From the NCBI RefSeq assembly GCF_019720915.1, contig NZ_JAHKSI010000001.1, positions 3,162,001-3,226,000 of the forward strand: a DNA stretch of 64,000 bases, read 5' to 3'. The stretch comes from Alkalihalobacillus sp. TS-13. GTDB taxonomy: Bacteria > Bacillota > Bacilli > Bacillales > Fictibacillaceae. Each line of letters begins with the position of its first letter. Positions within the stretch are counted from its first letter, which is position 1. Positions 15,956 to 25,455 of this stretch are shown here, piece after piece. A program made the translations under genes and the position numbers. The notes under the pieces were generated by a model. That model was given only the letters and a program-made list of their open reading frames with translations, did not search any database and was not told the origin of the DNA.

Positions 15956-18283
15956 ATGAAAGGCAAGTTCAAAACGATTAGTAGTATTGTAGCTTCATCT
16001 ACGCTCGCCCTAAGTTTATTCGTCTCTGGTCCACAAGGGAATATTCAGGCTGAAGAAGAGAATGTGGAATTGGTCAATGAATCGTTTGAAAAAGTAGCTG
16101 ATGGATCACTGCCTGAGCATTGGAATTTGATTGAAGGTGATGCAGAGGTCCAGGACGGGAAGCTTGTTTTAACTTCACCAGCATCCTCCAGTCCCTCGAG
16201 GGTAAGTGTTCCTATTGCTGAGGAGTACGGCGACTATATGTTTGAAGCGGATATGACTTTCGTATCAGCAGTTGAAAATACACGCTGGGCTTCTTTAATG
16301 TACCGAATACAGCATGAGGATTATCCATACTATCAGTTTGCAGTCAGAAAAGGGACAAGCGCTTTGAATGGATTAGAGTTTGCGACGAGGAACGCAAGCA
16401 ATCGATGGGCTGTTTCTGAAACGAATTTTTACAAGGAAAATTTCGAATACGGTAAAAGCTATCGCTTAAAGGTGATTGTGAGTGGAGATCGCGTACAGCA
16501 ATTCGTGGACGATGAGCTGGTCATCGATAGCGACGGCGCAACCCAATGGTCCAATGGAGATATAGGATTCCAGGTAAGTGGTTCTACGGTGCAATTCGAT
16601 AACGTCCAGGTCTCTACATACAATGAAGAATTGCCTCCTGATGAAGATTCCGATGCGTTTCTTCCGCAAGAAGCCGAAACCAACATCATTAATCCGCCAA
16701 CGATCATTGCAGGCTCTGATGCTGCTAGTGATGAAAATAAAGCAGCCTCCGCCATGTTGGAAGTAGAACGTGGTCAAGAAGGCACGCTAGAAGCGAATGG
16801 AGAGCCTTTGAATGAGCAGTTACAGTCGATCAAGAATGAAAAGATCCCTGTCTTGCATGTTGAGGAAGAAGGTCTTCAAGATGAAATTGTGCAGAGTCTC
16901 GAAGCAACTCAAACTACGGATGTCCATGTCGTGTCAAGCAATCCTTCTATTGTTGAAGCGGTCAAGGAGCTTAAACCGCAAATACGCGGAGGACTTGTTT
17001 ACGATGGTGAGTCTCTGAACAAGAATGATTTGGAACAGCTGCCGTTCCAGGTACACTCCAGTAAAAGCAAGGTCGTTTTGATTCCACAAAAACTCCTTTC
17101 TCAGGAGGTCGTTTATTATTTGCATAATCGGATGGTGGCAGTCTGGGGAATCGGTGGGGATTCTTTAGCTTCAACACACGAACTGATCCACATGGGAGTC
17201 GACGGTATGGTGACAAACCAACCCGAATATTCGGAAGAAGCATTCAGCCAATATCCGGAGCATACGATCGTACAGCGACCGATTGTTGCTGCACACCGTG
17301 GTGTCCCTTCCCTTGCACCAGAAAACACGATGGCAGGTTATCGGTTAGCATATGACCTGGAAGCAGACATGATTGAAACGGATCTTCACAGGACAAAAGA
17401 CGGCCATATCATCGTCATGCACGACTATACGGTCGATCGAACCACTGATGGTACTGGTGCAGTAAAGGATATGACACTGGAAGAAATTAAGAAACTAGAT
17501 GCAGGCATTAAATTCGGAGAAGAATTTGCGGGAGAACCTGTCCCTACGTTTAAAGAATTCCTTCAAGAATTCAAAGGGAAAGATGTTGTGCTTTTGGTTG
17601 AGTTGAAAGCTTATGACCTCGAAGAACAAGTTCTTGAGGAAATCAAGGAAATGGACATGATGAATCAAGTCGTCCTCCAAAACTTTGATTTGGAAAGCAT
17701 GAAGACGTTCAACCAGCTTGAACCAAAGTTAGCGACAGGATATTTATTTTCAGCAGGTGCTCCAAACGGAGATCAGGAAAAGTTGGACAATGCGAAGAAA
17801 ATGGTCGACTATGGGACCACCTGGAATGTGACGCTCAACGCAAGCTACGGAACTGTTTACAGGGAATTCCTCACATTTATGAGACAACGCGGAATGCTGA
17901 GTATGCACTGGACATTCCGTGCTGAGGACCCATTTGCGGATAAACTAAGAGAAGGCCTGATTGGACCGATTACCGACTATATGCAATGGTTGACCCACTC
18001 TCCGATCAATCTTGAAACCCCGATTAAGAAGGTTAATCTGAAGGTCGGAAAGTCACGAGACATTAATGCAAAAGCCTTCTTGAGTTACAGAACCGGTGAA
18101 ACAGAAAATATCGAGACTGAACTTTATGCCATGGACAATGACGGTGTCGTTAAAGTTGAAGGCAATAATGTGGAAGCATTATCACCAGGAACAGCACAAG
18201 TATTCGTCAAACACACCTTCACCATGCTAGACCAAGAATGGAACCTCGTATCCGAACCAATCCAAGTCAACGTAAGTGAATAG
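15956..18283 (+). CDS. Large secreted glycerophosphodiester phosphodiesterase
   Basis: A 775-residue exported protein. The signal peptide spans about residues 1-32 (GNIQAEEE junction). A concanavalin/LamG-like jelly roll covers about residues 35-215 (FEADMTF, IGFQVSGSTVQFDNVQV). A linker region of unknown function runs from about 245 to 435. The GDPD catalytic barrel covers about 442-690, with AHRG...PENT at 446 and following, METD/IETDLHRTKDGHIIVMHD and VELK. A C-terminal Ig-like (Big) domain covers about 695-775. The enzyme should release glycerol-3-phosphate and an alcohol from phosphodiesters, such as wall teichoic acid or lipid head groups. AAAGGAGGAG precedes the ATG. It diverges from a phospho-compound-type importer, which could take up its products. 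Confidence 0.92.
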   Translation: MKGKFKTISSIVASSTLALSLFVSGPQGNIQAEEENVELVNESFEKVADGSLPEHWNLIEGDAEVQDGKLVLTSPASSSPSRVSVPIAEEYGDYMFEADMTFVSAVENTRWASLMYRIQHEDYPYYQFAVRKGTSALNGLEFATRNASNRWAVSETNFYKENFEYGKSYRLKVIVSGDRVQQFVDDELVIDSDGATQWSNGDIGFQVSGSTVQFDNVQVSTYNEELPPDEDSDAFLPQEAETNIINPPTIIAGSDAASDENKAASAMLEVERGQEGTLEANGEPLNEQLQSIKNEKIPVLHVEEEGLQDEIVQSLEATQTTDVHVVSSNPSIVEAVKELKPQIRGGLVYDGESLNKNDLEQLPFQVHSSKSKVVLIPQKLLSQEVVYYLHNRMVAVWGIGGDSLASTHELIHMGVDGMVTNQPEYSEEAFSQYPEHTIVQRPIVAAHRGVPSLAPENTMAGYRLAYDLEADMIETDLHRTKDGHIIVMHDYTVDRTTDGTGAVKDMTLEEIKKLDAGIKFGEEFAGEPVPTFKEFLQEFKGKDVVLLVELKAYDLEEQVLEEIKEMDMMNQVVLQNFDLESMKTFNQLEPKLATGYLFSAGAPNGDQEKLDNAKKMVDYGTTWNVTLNASYGTVYREFLTFMRQRGMLSMHWTFRAEDPFADKLREGLIGPITDYMQWLTHSPINLETPIKKVNLKVGKSRDINAKAFLSYRTGETENIETELYAMDNDGVVKVEGNNVEALSPGTAQVFVKHTFTMLDQEWNLVSEPIQVNVSE

Positions 18284-18319
18284 TTTTGAAGAATGCCAGT
18301 CACCGTAGTCATCTGCTTC

Positions 18320-18477
18320 GGTGCCTGGCACTTTTTATGAACGCACATATACCAATGGATCTGGAACGGTGCCAGGCACCGTTTCAGATCCCTTGTGCCG
18401 CTTGACTTCTTATTCGGTGCCAGGTACATTTTGAAACCCCTACAGCCCCAAGGCTTTTATTTTGGTGCCTGGCACCG
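18320..18477. repeat. 48-bp-phased GTGCCTGGCAC array, 4 units
   Basis: Units start at 18321, 18369, 18417 and 18465, between the ends of the convergent GDPD and regulator genes. The first two modules match those of the array at 10896. Confidence 0.95.
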
Positions 18478-18485
18478 AAAAAATA

Positions 18486-19787
18486 TCAGATCTCCAGCTT
18501 GTAGACTTTGCGTGGTCTGCCGCGGCCGCCTTGTTCTTCGCCTTTGATGGTGGCGAGGTTCAGGCGTTCGAGTTCAGATAGGATACGGCGTGCGTTCCTA
18601 TCGGTGCTTTTGAGCCATTGGGCGATTTCTTTGGCGGTAACGAACTCCTTTTCATAATACCGATAATACGATGCGATCTTCGAAATCATCGCCGGGGAGA
18701 TTTTCGCGTTCTTCAGCTTCTTCTCCCATTCTTCACCGGAAAACCGTTGCTGGTAGGTCAACTTCTCACTATGCCGGAGCAACGTGACTTCTTTTTCTTC
18801 ATTCACCACGACCACGGTCTGGTTTTCGTTTTCACGCGACAATTGGAGTGCATGCCGGACGTTCTGTTCGGCTTCCCACGCTGTCATGCCATATCCGATA
18901 CCCATTTTCAATGAGAGCCCGGTTTGTTTTTCAGTGTCATATACGACCTGAGATGGATTATATTCCTGTGCCTTCAACTCCAACTCGCCTCTAGTTGTGT
19001 AAATGAAATAAAGGGCGTCACCCACTTCTACGAAAGACCCTTGAACTTTTTCCGAGTAATCGAGCATCAGGCGTTTCAGATCAAGTATCTGTTGTTTCAA
19101 TTTATAGGAGTAGTACTGATTGTTCTGCTGTTCATTGGAAAGACCCGCTTCAACCCCAACAATTCCAAGAGAGGATTTCCGGTACCAATTCGCCTGGGCG
19201 TGTTCTTTAATGAACCTGAGCTCCAGTTCGATCCCCAACCGTGAAGGGATGACCCGGAAACATGGGATCCCTTTTTCTTTCATCGATAAATAGACTGTTT
19301 TGATACATGTAAGGACCGCGTCGATTTTCCCCTCTTTGTACAAGGATTCGTGGTATTCGATAACCTCTGTCGCTGGCAAGAACTCTTCTCCTTGATAGAG
19401 GAAAAACTCGATATTGGAAAGGTTGAAGTCGTTTCTGACACTCTCAAGTTCGGAAGCTCTAATCGTATCGAGGCTCACCCTTTGAATCCGATCTTCCATC
19501 GTCGTTAGCGCTTCAACGATCGTGCCCATCAAACTGGCACCGTACAAATCCGGGTAACTTGTATTCTCCTCTTCTAATAGCCGATTGCGAATCAGATAAC
19601 GGTATAAGGCTGGACCAGATAGAAACCAGTGATCGATTTGCTTTTCGTTCCCTTTGATCAACTCTTCTGATTCAGAAGCGTGTGTATATGGAAAATAAGC
19701 GATCTCAAAATCATTCATTTGTTCAGCAAATAGTTTGATCCGTTCGATCGAATCCTCAGGCCCTAAAATGCCTAACTGTATTTTCAT
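18486..19787 (-). CDS. Winged-helix regulator of an unrecognised family, paralogue 1
   Basis: A 433-residue protein that I do not recognise from a named family. The N-terminus (MKIQLGILGPEDSIERI) is followed by an alpha/beta region. The middle, about residues 255-320, carries GDALYFIYTTRGELE and GIGYGMTAWEAEQNVRHAL, which recalls nucleotide-cyclase/GGDEF-like or GTP-cyclohydrolase-III-like folds without a GGDEF motif. The C-terminus (about 375-433) is a winged helix: VTAKEIAQWLKSTDRNARRILSELERLNLA, then a basic RGRPRKVYKLEI tail. It resembles the protein at 36043-37380 over its full length. It lies downstream of the M20/AbgT operon on the same strand and probably senses a related metabolite. 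Confidence 0.75.
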   Translation of the reverse strand: MKIQLGILGPEDSIERIKLFAEQMNDFEIAYFPYTHASESEELIKGNEKQIDHWFLSGPALYRYLIRNRLLEEENTSYPDLYGASLMGTIVEALTTMEDRIQRVSLDTIRASELESVRNDFNLSNIEFFLYQGEEFLPATEVIEYHESLYKEGKIDAVLTCIKTVYLSMKEKGIPCFRVIPSRLGIELELRFIKEHAQANWYRKSSLGIVGVEAGLSNEQQNNQYYSYKLKQQILDLKRLMLDYSEKVQGSFVEVGDALYFIYTTRGELELKAQEYNPSQVVYDTEKQTGLSLKMGIGYGMTAWEAEQNVRHALQLSRENENQTVVVVNEEKEVTLLRHSEKLTYQQRFSGEEWEKKLKNAKISPAMISKIASYYRYYEKEFVTAKEIAQWLKSTDRNARRILSELERLNLATIKGEEQGGRGRPRKVYKLEI

Positions 19788-19840
19788 AAGCGTCCTCCGT
19801 CCAACTATTTCCTCTTCTTACTATACCAAACCTTTGGATG

Positions 19841-19927
19841 TTAAAGAAAACTTGGCGAGGCCAAGCATTGCGAATGTCGAGTCTTAGTTGCCCTTATACT
19901 GAAGAAAGTATTTTATACTTTCTTTAA
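19841..19927. repeat. 87-bp mini-element with TTAAAGAAA inverted ends, copy A
   Basis: It starts TTAAAGAAAACTTGGC and ends TACTTTCTTTAA. A second copy of 89 bp is at 53745-53833; shared internal blocks are GCCAAGC, CTTAGTT or TTTAGTT, and GAAGAAAGTATTTTATACTT. The size and inverted ends suggest a MITE or a small mobile structured element. It lies between the carbamoylase and regulator genes. Confidence 0.75.
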
Positions 19928-19935
19928 GTGTAAGA

Positions 19936-19962
19936 AAAAACCCCCTCATCAAGAAGGGATTT
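19936..19962 (-). terminator. Terminator overlapping the carbamoylase stop codon
   Basis: On the minus strand AAAATCCCTTC pairs with GAGGGGGTTTTTT. The stop codon lies in the loop. The stem is short, with some non-canonical pairs. Confidence 0.55.
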
Positions 19963-21202
19963 TCGTCTCGTTTTTCAGATATTGTTTTATTATGTCTACG
20001 CCTATTTCCAGATCTTTTTCTGAAGCACTTTCGTCTGGATGATGACTCAATCCATCACGGCATGGGATGAAAATCAGACCTGTCGGCCACCGGGAAGCCA
20101 TATTCATGACATCATGGCCGGCGCCACTCTCCATGACAAGGCAGCCGAACCCGAGTTGTTCACCTGTCTCCTTCAACGTTTCTGCTACCTTTTCATCAAG
20201 GAAAACGGAATTATCGTCAACGAGCCTACTAGGTGTGATGTCCACCTGATAAGCTTCAGCCAGTTTTTCAAGTTCCTTTTCAATCTCTTCCGCCAGTCCG
20301 CGTTTCAGCGCATCACTTACACTTCGGATATCGACGCCAAGCTCGACCCGTCCCGGTATACTTGTCATTTTGTTTGGAAAAACATCGGCCATGCTTGTGG
20401 TTGCGACAACTGGCACCTCATTTTCTTCAGAAAGCTGACCTGCGCGTTCCGAAATGAAAGAAATGATCGGTGCAGCTACGACCAACGCATCCTGCCTTTT
20501 AGCCATCGGTGTCGTACCGGTATGGCTTGATTTTCCGATAATATCAATCTTCAGCCGTGTCGGACAGGCGATGGCAGTAGCGACGCCAAAAGATTTCCCC
20601 GCATCTTCAATTCGAGTTCCTTGTTCAATGTGCAGCTCGACGAATTGACGGAGCTCTTCTTTTTTACGTTCCGCCCTGGGCAGCTGGTCCCATGAAAGCC
20701 CACGACTTTCAACAGCTTCCTTGATTGTGATACCGTCATCATCTTCAATTTGTTCCAGCTGTTGCTGTTCCAAAAGCCCAGACATCGCTTTACTGCCAAC
20801 GGTGGAGACGCCAAAGCGTGAGGATTCTTCCGAAGCGAAACAGATCACTTCAATCGGCGAATTTGGCTGAAATTCTTCTTCCTTCAACGCTTTTACCGCT
20901 GCCAGGCTACAAAGGACACCAGCGACGCCATCGTAACCGCCGCCATTTTTCACGGTATCAAGATGGGACCCGATCCCGAAAGCAGGCTGATCATCATCGA
21001 CTCCGTTCCAGCGCGCAATGCAGTTCCCAGCTTCGTCACGCCTTACATCAAGTCCGATTTCCTCTGCTTTTTCTTGAAAAACAGCGATCGATTTCCATTC
21101 CTCCTCACTATAACTGAGACGGCTGAAGCCTTCTTTCTGCTCCATACTATCTGTCAGATTCAATTGTTTCAACGTCTTTATCAACCATGATTCATCAGTC
21201 AT
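19949..21202 (-). CDS. M20-family N-carbamoyl-L-amino-acid hydrolase (AmaB/hydantoinase type)
   Basis: A 417-residue zinc-dependent hydrolase of the carbamoylase/ureidopropionase subgroup of M20. Diagnostic segments: GIGSHLDTVKNGGGYDGVAGV (first metal histidine and bridging Asp), CFASEESSRFG (metal Glu), ELHIEQG, ARRDA-type ..RQDALVVAA, and ESGAGHDVMNMA (C-terminal metal His). Known enzymes of this group hydrolyse N-carbamoyl-amino acids, allantoate or beta-ureidopropionate, releasing ammonia and CO2. Last gene of the operon AbgT - amidohydrolase - amidohydrolase - this gene; its start is 3 bp after the preceding stop. The exact substrate is unknown. Confidence 0.9.
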   Translation of the reverse strand: MTDESWLIKTLKQLNLTDSMEQKEGFSRLSYSEEEWKSIAVFQEKAEEIGLDVRRDEAGNCIARWNGVDDDQPAFGIGSHLDTVKNGGGYDGVAGVLCSLAAVKALKEEEFQPNSPIEVICFASEESSRFGVSTVGSKAMSGLLEQQQLEQIEDDDGITIKEAVESRGLSWDQLPRAERKKEELRQFVELHIEQGTRIEDAGKSFGVATAIACPTRLKIDIIGKSSHTGTTPMAKRQDALVVAAPIISFISERAGQLSEENEVPVVATTSMADVFPNKMTSIPGRVELGVDIRSVSDALKRGLAEEIEKELEKLAEAYQVDITPSRLVDDNSVFLDEKVAETLKETGEQLGFGCLVMESGAGHDVMNMASRWPTGLIFIPCRDGLSHHPDESASEKDLEIGVDIIKQYLKNETKIPS

Positions 21203-21205
21203 TCA

Positions 21206-22513
21206 TTACACCTCTTCTTCTTGTAAATGGACGACGGTTCTTGCCAGCGTATCGACCGCTACAGCAAGAACGTCCTCTTGATAGTCGAATTCCGAGTGAT
21301 GGTGTCCATTTGCAAGGGGCGTTCCAAATAAGAGGTAAGTTGCTTGCCCCCCTTTATGTTGCACTCGCTCCATCATATACGCAACGTCTTCTGATGCACC
21401 AATCACATCTCGATCAATCACAGATTCGATCAACGAGCTCTCTTTCCCCACATGCTGGAGGAGTGGAATAAACGTCTCGTCACTCTTCGCATCGATTCCT
21501 TCACCGACAATCTTGATTTCTGCTTCGACTCCATACATTGCAGCGCTTGCTTCAATGATCCGCTTCGCTTCAGTTATCATATATTCGTTCAGTTCGGTTG
21601 TTTCTCCACGTGTTTCAAGCTGGATCTCAGCATGATCGGGAATAATGTTTCGCCCTGTACCGGCGTTCAGTGTGCCGACATTGATCCGCGTCTTTCCATC
21701 CCCGTGTCTCGCAATCCCGTTCAAGTTAAGGGCAGCCGATGAAGCTGCAAGCAGGGCGTTCCTGCCTTTTTCAGGCTCTTTTCCGGCATGCGCAGAAAGT
21801 CCAGTGAATGTGACATCACATTTGGACGTTGCTAAAAATCCGCTAGTTGTTGCAGCGATCCGGCCGACGTATCGCTCCATGTGGATACCGATATGTCCGG
21901 ATAAAAAGTAGTCCGCATCATCAAGCCAGCCCTTTTCCACCATCGCTTTCGCCCCCCTGGAGCCTTCTTCAGCCGGCTGGAAAAGAAGTGTGAAACGACC
22001 GCTCAGCTTCTGGACATTCAATTTTAAAAAGGAAGCGACACCAAGGCCGATCGTCGTATGCCCATCATGACCACAGGCGTGCATTTGCCCGGCTCTTTTT
22101 GAACGAAAACCATGGAGGACAGGCAGATGCTGATGGTTCTCAGACTCGTGGATCGGTAAGGCATCTATGTCGTATCGCATGGCGATATGCGGTCCTTTTT
22201 TTCCCGTATCGAACGTAGCAACGACTCCTGTGTGACCGCCTTTCATTTTTTCCAAAAAAGCCTCAGGAACACCTTCAGCCAATGCCCGCTCCTCTTCTTG
22301 CCGCAAGACTTCATCAGAAGGAACACCCATCCGTTCTTCGCTTACAAGTGCCTCTTTTCCGAGATACGTCGTAAACCCGAGTTCGGACAGGATTTCATGG
22401 ATCCGGTAGGTCGTGACGTACTCCGTCCATCCCACTTCTGGGTATTGGTGGAATTGACGCCGCCACTCGCTCAAACGGTCTTTGTTCTGCTCTACGAATG
22501 CTTCAATGTTCAT
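21206..22513 (-). CDS. M20D amidohydrolase, AbgA-like
   Basis: A 435-residue M20D hydrolase resembling p-aminobenzoyl-glutamate hydrolase subunit A. Features: RRQFHQYPEVGWTEYVTTYRI near the N-terminus, RYDIDALPI, the metal-binding MHACGHDGHT, QPAEEG, and the dimerisation domain starting GLSAHAGKEPEKGRNAL. The length and the insert after LGFTTYLGKEALV are as in AbgA-type proteins. It should cleave an amide such as aminobenzoyl-glutamate or another acyl-amino acid in the cytoplasm. The start overlaps the preceding amidohydrolase stop by 4 bp. The AbgT transporter is two genes upstream, which supports the assignment. Confidence 0.88.
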   Translation of the reverse strand: MNIEAFVEQNKDRLSEWRRQFHQYPEVGWTEYVTTYRIHEILSELGFTTYLGKEALVSEERMGVPSDEVLRQEEERALAEGVPEAFLEKMKGGHTGVVATFDTGKKGPHIAMRYDIDALPIHESENHQHLPVLHGFRSKRAGQMHACGHDGHTTIGLGVASFLKLNVQKLSGRFTLLFQPAEEGSRGAKAMVEKGWLDDADYFLSGHIGIHMERYVGRIAATTSGFLATSKCDVTFTGLSAHAGKEPEKGRNALLAASSAALNLNGIARHGDGKTRINVGTLNAGTGRNIIPDHAEIQLETRGETTELNEYMITEAKRIIEASAAMYGVEAEIKIVGEGIDAKSDETFIPLLQHVGKESSLIESVIDRDVIGASEDVAYMMERVQHKGGQATYLLFGTPLANGHHHSEFDYQEDVLAVAVDTLARTVVHLQEEEV

Positions 22514-23703
22514 AAGCGGTTCTCCAATTTTTCCAACGTATCAGCAGCAACCTGAGCCATCATTTCGACTCCACCCGCAAGTGCATCTTCATCAATTTCA
22601 AAGGACGGATCGTGAAGCGGCTTGGGCTGGCTATTTTTCGGCTTGGTTCCTAACCAGAAGAAGGCCCCTGGATATTGTAAAAGGAAACGGCTGAAATCTT
22701 CTCCGCCAAGGGAAGGGTCGAGATCAGGTGTTGCCTTTTCACCGAACAAGTTTTGTGCAGTGGAACGAACGTGTTGCGCCCATTCCGGTGTATTGATCGT
22801 TGCGGGGTACCCTTTGATGAATTCAATTTCAGCAGTTCCACCCATTGCTTCAGTTGTTCCTTCAACAATCTTATAAAAGCGGTTCTTGATTCTCTCACGG
22901 GTATCTTTATCCAGTGTCCGAACCGTGCCATCGACCAGGACTTCGTCTGCGATGACGTTGTAACGATAACCGCCTTCGATTTTTCCGATGGTCAAAACCG
23001 CAGCAGATAACGGGTCGACGTTCCGGCTTACGATTGTTTGCAGTTGATTGATGACTGTAGTCGCTATCGTGATCGCGTCGTTCGTCTGGTGAGGCATACT
23101 CGCATGACCTCCAGTGCCTTTGATTGTGAATTTAATACGATCCGATGCTCCCATCATCGCGCCATCACGGATTCCGATTTGTCCTTTTGGAAGGTCTGGC
23201 CAAACATGCTGGCCGAAAATGACGTCGGGTGTATACTCATCAAAAACGCCATCGTCCATCATCGGCTGCGCGCCTCCGTTCGGAGCATTTTCTTCGGCAG
23301 GTTGAAAGACTAGCAAAACGGTTCCTTTGATTTGTTCTTTTTGCGAGTTTAAAAGTTTTCCTGCACCCAGGAGCATCGCCGTGTGCGCATCGTGCCCACA
23401 GGCATGCATGACTCCTTCTTTATTAGAAGCAAACGGTTCGTTGGTCCTTTCTTTAATCGGAAGTGCATCGATATCCGCACGGAGCGCAACGACTCCACCG
23501 GGCTGGCCGCCTTTGATAATGCCGAGCACACCCGTTTTCGCATACCCCTTTTTAAAAGGAATCTCATGTTCTTCGAGCTTTTGTTGAATGAATTGAGAGG
23601 TTTCGAATTCCTCTTCACTCAGTTCAGGATTTCCATGAAGGTGACGTCTGATCGCTATGATTTCTCCCTCGATCTGTTCACCTTTTCCTTTAAAATCTAG
23701 CAT
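22510..23703 (-). CDS. M20D N-acyl-amino-acid amidohydrolase (HipO/AmaA type)
   Basis: A 397-residue M20D amidohydrolase. Motifs: RRHLHGNPELSEEEFET, LRADIDALPI, MHACGHDAHTAMLLG (metal Cys and His), FQPAEENAPNGGAQ (metal Glu), GTGGHASMPHQTNDAI (dimerisation-domain His) and LGGEDFS (C-terminal metal-His region shifted in this subgroup). The family removes N-acyl groups from amino acids, including hippurate-type substrates. It lies 25 bp after the AbgT gene and overlaps the AbgA-like gene. The two neighbouring M20D proteins could act separately or, as with AbgA/AbgB, together. Confidence 0.9.
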   Translation of the reverse strand: MLDFKGKGEQIEGEIIAIRRHLHGNPELSEEEFETSQFIQQKLEEHEIPFKKGYAKTGVLGIIKGGQPGGVVALRADIDALPIKERTNEPFASNKEGVMHACGHDAHTAMLLGAGKLLNSQKEQIKGTVLLVFQPAEENAPNGGAQPMMDDGVFDEYTPDVIFGQHVWPDLPKGQIGIRDGAMMGASDRIKFTIKGTGGHASMPHQTNDAITIATTVINQLQTIVSRNVDPLSAAVLTIGKIEGGYRYNVIADEVLVDGTVRTLDKDTRERIKNRFYKIVEGTTEAMGGTAEIEFIKGYPATINTPEWAQHVRSTAQNLFGEKATPDLDPSLGGEDFSRFLLQYPGAFFWLGTKPKNSQPKPLHDPSFEIDEDALAGGVEMMAQVAADTLEKLENRL

Positions 23704-23728
23704 TACGTAAAACCCCCAAGTAAATGAT

Positions 23729-25276
23729 CTATAGTTTCATGTGGATTCCAGGTCCGATCGGCAGTCCAAGCAGACTCCAAATGACGAATAGGATTGTCCA
23801 AATGGTTAGGAAAATGACCGTATATGGCAGCATGACTGAAAACAGAGTTCCGAATCCTGCCTTCTTATCGTATTCCTTCATGAACGCTAGAATCATCGGG
23901 ACATATGGGTTCAATGGTGTGATGATGTTCGTAGATGAATCTGCGATACGGTAAGCCATCTGTGTGAACGCAGGATTATAATCTAGTAAAGCGAACATCG
24001 GAATGAACACGGGTGCCATCAATGCCCACTGAGCTGAACCACTGAAAATCAATAGGTTCAAGACAGCAGCGAGTAGAATGAATCCGACGATGACCGGCAA
24101 TCCTGTCATGTTGATGCTCTGTAAAAATTCCGCTCCGGAAACAGCGATCCATACACCGATGTTCGTCCAGTCGAAGTAAGCGATGAATTGTGCAGCAGCA
24201 AAGATCAGGATGATGAATCCGGACATGTCTTTCATCGACTCACCCATTAACTTCGGTACGTCAGCTGTGCTGTTTATTTTTTTAACCGTGATCCCATAGG
24301 CGACCGCTACAGCAATAAAGAAGAATAGGATGATCGGGACGATTCCATCTAAGAATGGGGATGGGATCAGGCCTCCTTCTTCATTCCGTAGTGCTGAGTT
24401 TGGTAAAAAGAGTGCTAGAGCAAGTAGAGTTGCATAGATGAGTGCAGCAATCCCGGCATTGCGTAGGCCACGAGACTCGACCGGCTTGATTTCTTCGAGT
24501 TCTTTATCATCGTTTGTTCCTTCATATTTTCCGAGTTTCGGCTCGACGATTTTTTCTGTAATCCATGTACCGAGCGTCATGAGCATGATGACAGAGAAAA
24601 CCATGAAGAAATAGTTATCTACTGGTGTTACGGTTATTCCGTCTCCGATGTTTTTGGCGACCTCAGTGGATATTCCGGATAAGAGCGCGTCAGTACCAGT
24701 GATAAGGAAGTTGGCGGTAAAACCAGCCCCAACCCCTGCAAACCCAGCAGCAAGTCCAGCGATTGGATGTCGACCGAGTGTCAGGAAGACCATCGCTGCG
24801 ATCGGCGGTACGATGATGAACGCAGCATCAGACGCCAGGTTGCCTAAAATACCTGTAAGCACAACTGCATATGTGACGAGCTTAGGCGGTGCATTGATGA
24901 TCGTTTTTTTCATGAATGTCTGAATCAGACCGACTTTCTGGGCAAGCCCGATCCCGAGCATCATACCAAGCACGAGGCCGAGTGGTTTGAATTCCACAAA
25001 GTTCGTCAGCATGGAGGTGAGGATGTATTTCAGCCCTTCACCTGAGATTAAACTTTTGATTGCGACCTCTTCTCCTGTTCCAGGATGATCGACTGTCACA
25101 TTGAACATGCTGATGACAGCAGACAAGACGATGATCCCTAATGCCAGGTATATGAAAAGCATGAAAGGATGCGGAAGTTTATTCCCGAGTACCTCCACCC
25201 TATCAAGGAATCTGAGCATGAACCCTTTGTTAGCAGTTTCAATGTTGTTTGAAGTATTTCGATTCATCGACGGCAA
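23729..25276 (-). CDS. abgT: AbgT-family transporter
   Basis: A 515-residue membrane protein with about 11-12 transmembrane segments and AbgT-family signatures: NKLPHPFMLFIYLALGI, NFVEFKPLGLVLGMMLGIGLAQKVG, AGVGAGFTANFLITGTDALLSGIST and IADSSTNIITPLNPYVPMIL (the second re-entrant hairpin, binding site region). AbgT proteins import p-aminobenzoyl-glutamate or export antifolates; the two amidohydrolases downstream favour uptake followed by hydrolysis. The TTG start at 25276 has GAGGAGG 7 bases upstream. A 54-bp inverted repeat at 25295-25348 sits immediately before the ribosome binding site and may be an operator or leader structure. Confidence 0.92.
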   Translation of the reverse strand: MPSMNRNTSNNIETANKGFMLRFLDRVEVLGNKLPHPFMLFIYLALGIIVLSAVISMFNVTVDHPGTGEEVAIKSLISGEGLKYILTSMLTNFVEFKPLGLVLGMMLGIGLAQKVGLIQTFMKKTIINAPPKLVTYAVVLTGILGNLASDAAFIIVPPIAAMVFLTLGRHPIAGLAAGFAGVGAGFTANFLITGTDALLSGISTEVAKNIGDGITVTPVDNYFFMVFSVIMLMTLGTWITEKIVEPKLGKYEGTNDDKELEEIKPVESRGLRNAGIAALIYATLLALALFLPNSALRNEEGGLIPSPFLDGIVPIILFFFIAVAVAYGITVKKINSTADVPKLMGESMKDMSGFIILIFAAAQFIAYFDWTNIGVWIAVSGAEFLQSINMTGLPVIVGFILLAAVLNLLIFSGSAQWALMAPVFIPMFALLDYNPAFTQMAYRIADSSTNIITPLNPYVPMILAFMKEYDKKAGFGTLFSVMLPYTVIFLTIWTILFVIWSLLGLPIGPGIHMKL

Positions 25277-25294
25277 TTTTATTCCTCCTCATTT

Positions 25295-25348
25295 GGACAT
25301 TATCAAAACCGTAATCGGAAGTTATTCTGGTAATTACGGATAATGTCC
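25295..25348. promoter_or_regulatory. Long inverted repeat before the AbgT operon
   Basis: GGACATTATC at 25295-25304 pairs with GATAATGTCC at 25339-25348. The inner CGTAAT pairs with ATTACG. T-rich sequence follows on the plus strand, but no plus-strand gene ends here. It lies just upstream of the AbgT ribosome binding site, so an operator or a translational control hairpin is more likely than a terminator. Confidence 0.5.
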
Positions 25349-25455
25349 TTTTTTATTCCGTTAATAAAAGCATAGCGTACATCCAACATAATTTCTAGTG
25401 AATTCAGAAAATTCATAGGTGGAAATAAACGGATAAAGGAGAAATCAGGTTTTTC

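Noticed and set aside
25295-25348. Terminator on the plus strand (T-run follows the hairpin)
   Set aside because: No plus-strand gene ends upstream; the nearest gene is the minus-strand abgT whose leader contains the hairpin.
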